Both the position numbers and the translations under genes were made by a program. Positions 12,801-14,603 of a stretch of DNA of 14,603 nucleotides are shown piece by piece (position 1 is the first letter of the stretch; every line of letters begins with the position of its first letter). Below the pieces are notes generated by a model. It ran no database searches. It saw only the letters and a list, made by a program, of their open reading frames with translations, and was not told the DNA's origin. The stretch comes from Verrucomicrobiota bacterium (GTDB lineage Bacteria > Verrucomicrobiota > Verrucomicrobiia > Limisphaerales > JADLHS01): NCBI GenBank assembly GCA_004297495.1, contig SCTL01000204.1:1-14603 (forward strand). The letters run 5' to 3'.

Positions 12801-14603
12801 TGCTGCGCGAATTGAAACCGGACGGGCGCGTGCTGCAAAACGATTACGACGATCAAAGGCGTGTCACCAACCAATGGTCCACCGTTGGGCCGGACTTGCG
12901 GCTGGTTCGCAACGCGACCTTCCGTTACACGAATAATTTCAGCCTCACGAACCTGACGGGGACGCTGACGGGAACCACGACGATCCTCGATTACACCAAC
13001 AACCCGCTCACCTACTACTACACGAACGGCCTGATCCGGCGGATTCATGATCCGTTGGGCGGCGAGATTACCCAAACGTGGTACGAAGCGACCGACACCA
13101 ACGCCCCCGCCTATCCGCGCAGTCTCAATACCGTCACGGACAAGCGCGGCTTGGTGACGACCTACCTCTATGACAACCGGGGCAACGCGACGAACACAAC
13201 TGTGCGCGGGGATTTGCGGGGCGACGGCGATACGACCGCGACCGCCACAACCATCGCGGTGTTCAACGCCAACAATCTCGTGGAAAAGATGGTGGACCCG
13301 AGCGGGACGACCAATCTTTTCTTCTACACGAACACCTGGCTATTGGCGCGCCGGGAAATCTGGCCGGCCAATGCGTCACCCGCACAAGCCATCACCAATC
13401 TTTACGGCTACGCGACGGTGACGAACGCGGCGGATGGGACGGTGAGTTTTGGTTTGCGCGTGCGGGAAATCCGCGCGGCCTATTCACCGGACGCGACGAC
13501 GAACGAATGGGCTTACAACTCGCGCGGTTTTCCGACCAACCAAATCCACTACACCAGCACCGGCGATCCGGCGGTTTCAGTCACGAATGTCTATAACTCG
13601 CGCGGGGCACTCGTGCAGCTAACCGACGCCGCCGGGCGAAGCACGCGCCTGGGATACGATCCGCGCGGCAACCTGCAAAGCCGCGAAGTGTATGACGTTG
13701 GCCAATCCGTCCCGATGTCTTGGGACTACTCCTACTACAACGAGAATGGCGAGTTGACGTGGAGCGACGGGCCGCGCTTCGATCCCGAGGATTACGTCTG
13801 GCGCGATTACGACGGGGCGGGCCGCAAGACTCAGGAAATTCACTGGCGCTCGCAAGGGCGGGAGGACGGCACGGGAGTTGAAGCGGTGGCCGGCACCGGC
13901 CTCTACGCAGCGGCGTTCGCCGAATACGATCCGTTCAACAACCTCACCAAAGCGACCGACCCACGCGGCAATTATTCCCTCAAAAAATATGACGCGCTGG
14001 GCCAGTTGATCCGGGAAGAGTTTTACGATGCCGGTGGTGTTTTGCTGGCAACGAATGGTCTGGCTTACAACCTCGCCGGCGACGTGACCAACGCCTTCAA
14101 TGCGCTCGGCGCGAGCGCCGCGAAGCAATACACCGGCGCGGGCAAACCCAAGTTCCAACGGAACGCCGACGGCTCCACGAACGCATGGCGCTATTACGTG
14201 GATGGCCGCGCCTATCGCGAATTTCAGGTCAACGGAGCGTATTGGCAGACCACCTATGATGACGCCAAACGAATCACCACCCGTGTTTTCTACTCGTCAG
14301 CCGGCGTGCCGTTGGCGACGAACGTCGCCGAACTCGACCGGCGCGGCAACGTCGTTCGCACTGTGGATGCCGCTGGGTTTGGACGGACGAATTCCTTTGA
14401 TGGTCTTGATCGGCTCAAATGGGCCGTTGGGCCAAAGATTACGTTTGACCCTCCGCCGGGCACGATGTTGCCGCCGGACTACCACCCGCCCCCGCCCGTG
14501 CAACAGGCCAGCACGAATTTCTATGACGCGGCGGGCGTGGTGACGACCAATGTCAATGCGATCGGGGACAAGCGCATTACCTGGACCGACGCTCTCGGAC
14601 GGG
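6899..14603 (+). CDS. Giant secreted PMP-beta-helix / transglutaminase-like / RHS-repeat protein, 3' end missing
   Basis: The frame is open from ATG 6899 to the edge (2568 codons, C-terminus missing). Domains in order: signal sequence (hydrophobic core about 15-32); beta-helix with six chlamydial-PMP-like repeats (GGAIY/GGGLY paired with xCxF-x-N, about 124-400) separated by Gly/Asn loops; choice-of-anchor-Q-like end with SPAIDAA (504-510), DQRG and DIGGYE (530-535); Calx-beta-like domain (about 545-640); transglutaminase-like domain (about 930-1080) with Cys997 in EQCALLVYLLRQAGYPATYV; RHS DUF6531-like module with DPVNALTGEFY (1712-1722) and DLSLPGPMPLQVRRNYGS; then many YD repeats (YDVYGRVV, YDPRGNLQ, YDALGQLI and others) to the edge. 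RHS proteins form a shell that usually encloses a C-terminal effector; here that end is outside. No clear RBS, so translation may be coupled to the gene ending 10 bp upstream. Probably surface-exposed, used in contact or antagonism. Confidence 0.9.
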   Translation, partial: MRETGTKGVARGGCFFQCGFGLAVLFGLMLATPFNSVGGGVVSTATESALNSALSGGGTVTFAVDGTITLTSEKNIAADTVLDATGHTVTISGGNSVRMFSVADSTSLTLVHLTLANGRTSTNGGAIYNRGDLIAFDCVFTNNAAIGANGVSGTNGADATGTAQAGNGSAGTDGGSILGGAIYNFGTLALTECVFQNNSATGGNGGNGGNGGSAPWNAGDGATGGKGGMARGGAIYSTNSIGITNCTFAANNATGGNSGNGGSGGDGYYFGSNAHAGDPGEGSGAGLYTSRTSGAINSTFYENAAGGGNAGANGTTQLGSQGNSGRNGGSSYGGGVCNVGTNFAINCTFYANTVLGGNGGTGSGAGTWGGGDGGNGGAGSGGGLYSSSTVGVTNCTFSSSVATGGGGGAGGPSPNPGSAGSSGASNGGNVARSAGTFTLKNSILAYATSGGNGNGSITDAGQNISSDTSVTLNGTGSHSNTDPQVSSLADNGGLTKTCALSSTSPAIDAANSTAAPKQDQRGLYRTYGADIGGYEFNAATVPYIFINIQATDTYAAEAGTNTASFAIMRVGKNTEIVSIGLDISGTAGSGTDYVALPTNVVLAAGVMQTNLTVTPLVAAPVEPAETVVVGLKTGTNYLLGLYTNAVVTIAGDTALARASYPMGERYLRGTGTNLDFYTILVPLEGLKGTQHTNLETGSWLSTLYQYNGALGGSQTQTNNRIACNTPVASFGNGWGTPLYVGQSYSIGVHFAITPYDPISVLVYYRSNGAYAGTIDINLPDSSDWAGFATNGFANTVTGYGLKTVLRAAPDSTWGASTVGYALTHVPDSSATNYYYLVIAEGQFNGQEAWLSDAAQARYGYLYDLVFDTRPTWRSVFLDQPQFMGQPLPSDLLNKTPLELLNYAAPVTNTVSLSPSACTNLDQSPELRRHPTLDQFVADLNNDPVALANYVQNEIELTDPIAYRDDGQVETESVNLGGVNRGALGVYLEGQGSPMEQCALLVYLLRQAGYPATYVFPPDGGLKMLDTRLSQLLRMRFKGAQDEQGRLYTTNQLIAVNYPWVAAYVNGQWVHLFPWLKDTQVTEGLDLYDYLPDSYKQLQLWVKDYVFGRTNIMAFAALDDDTPATIFPAYLKNCLLTNAPGISLDDLGMRYINRRHVYSSWSDFPRPTWVTNTSTAIESLTASTITNVSPRLTNVFDTVYVEIFSLLNPQKTIKTAEMRMADLHNRKFYLTHTNLSAGQCQAILTLAPFSSAATGPGSFATNDVALTNKQVATVTFDGTDDELRLRIRHRRQKGLTWQTAVNAYAGFMQISSAREVLQERKLRKGDVAGICLDTGRVTPAMLRVHAQEIWNMEQQLNTNAAAASSVSADVYQGSLVYLLGMSYYERTARFDELNQRLNKVRTLSSFAMGLAKLSPRRSYDGTLADGDIDPVWPNVDMFFREVTIAANGTVRPDSGWDYWIGRQNYLALHIADISAQEHAVLNKFFGQSNSVSAVKILQLAQAKTATGGSNLVELTYYNYGAAGNITYSGKALKNHDASMWAEVTNYFAQAGNGLFTIAWMPPGNQTTPSGSYSGMAALVLNPEYQAALIGNNQYGAYAEQLAAQAVSAGNTPQIALRMDSANNVSCTFATPQANQNLPGQEVTPWFSAPETANLFNNNAFTANPNQILQGQMNGLVLNGLAGTFAGTFDDTVDLGLIQTKTDNRKTFGQTIADPVNALTGEFYIDEVDLSLPGPMPLQVRRNYGSQNLANNQLGYGWKLNYMPFLTVAAASNVLYAAEADGSVLAFSSIGTDLWAPTVGLNPTLNNDSADGIGSVANRLNARLSKVFTNSANVYYLTNGDGSLRVFQEMSFPLTNSAGFDRLRPYLTAWHDPRGNFYRFEYGNNSGQADYGQVRRITSSSGNAVRFEYDVYGRVVNTYSLDGRRLQYAYDEHGDLKTVTRPDTSEINYEYQLLGWATNGVTNVYSTHLVLRELKPDGRVLQNDYDDQRRVTNQWSTVGPDLRLVRNATFRYTNNFSLTNLTGTLTGTTTILDYTNNPLTYYYTNGLIRRIHDPLGGEITQTWYEATDTNAPAYPRSLNTVTDKRGLVTTYLYDNRGNATNTTVRGDLRGDGDTTATATTIAVFNANNLVEKMVDPSGTTNLFFYTNTWLLARREIWPANASPAQAITNLYGYATVTNAADGTVSFGLRVREIRAAYSPDATTNEWAYNSRGFPTNQIHYTSTGDPAVSVTNVYNSRGALVQLTDAAGRSTRLGYDPRGNLQSREVYDVGQSVPMSWDYSYYNENGELTWSDGPRFDPEDYVWRDYDGAGRKTQEIHWRSQGREDGTGVEAVAGTGLYAAAFAEYDPFNNLTKATDPRGNYSLKKYDALGQLIREEFYDAGGVLLATNGLAYNLAGDVTNAFNALGASAAKQYTGAGKPKFQRNADGSTNAWRYYVDGRAYREFQVNGAYWQTTYDDAKRITTRVFYSSAGVPLATNVAELDRRGNVVRTVDAAGFGRTNSFDGLDRLKWAVGPKITFDPPPGTMLPPDYHPPPPVQQASTNFYDAAGVVTTNVNAIGDKRITWTDALGR
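7502..7537 (+). repeat. 9-bp tandem repeat (GGCGGCAAT-type), four units
   Basis: Units ggcggcaat, ggcggcaat, ggcggcaac and ggcggcagc encode the glycine/asparagine loop GGNGGNGGNGGS (residues 202-213) between beta-helix repeats of the giant protein. Similar but more diverged Gly-rich loops follow each later repeat, so slippage may vary loop length. Confidence 0.75.

Overview
The window looks like an accessory segment of a free-living Gram-negative bacterium, most likely Verrucomicrobiota of the Pedosphaera/Limisphaerales type. That placement is inferred from the style of the coding: a giant Asn/Thr-rich secreted RHS protein with a chlamydial-PMP-like beta-helix front end, moderate-to-high GC, many starts with weak Shine-Dalgarno sequences, and abundant small palindromes. 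It is not proven from the sequence. No rRNA, tRNA, CRISPR array or intact insertion sequence was recognised.

Left part (1-5237), all recognised genes on the minus strand. The window opens inside a conjugation-type P-loop ATPase (VirD4/TraG/HerA-like, 3' end off the edge). It is followed by about 650 bases without a convincing gene but rich in inverted repeats, including a nested 143-bp hairpin element. Then come a 174-aa hypothetical protein and a self-contained 77-aa gene with its own promoter, ribosome binding site and terminator. Next is an inositol-monophosphatase-family enzyme with a good promoter and RBS, a gene-poor 550-base stretch, a 159-aa protein that may have a BECR/RelE-like nuclease fold, and a structured palindromic leader. 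Last is a 125-aa winged-helix protein of the plasmid/phage replication-initiator type.

Centre (5238-6038). The winged-helix gene is divergent from a plus-strand gene for a 237-aa MerR-like/coiled-coil DNA-binding protein. The 87-bp gap between them has a perfect consensus DnaA box and a TATAAT element. The 5' part of the coiled-coil gene is built from a 10-bp tandem repeat (consensus GAACCGTTCC). Together these look like a replication or partition control module of a plasmid-like or integrative element, which fits the conjugation ATPase upstream.

Right part (6403-14603), plus strand. A short membrane-anchored or secreted 161-aa protein lies 10 bp upstream of a giant ORF that is open to the window edge (at least 2568 aa). 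The giant protein has, in order, a signal sequence, six PMP-like beta-helix repeats with glycine-rich loops, a choice-of-anchor-Q-like end, a Calx-beta-like domain, a transglutaminase-like domain with altered catalytic positions, an RHS N-terminal (DUF6531-like) module and a long series of YD repeats. Its C-terminus, where RHS proteins usually carry the variable effector, lies outside the window.
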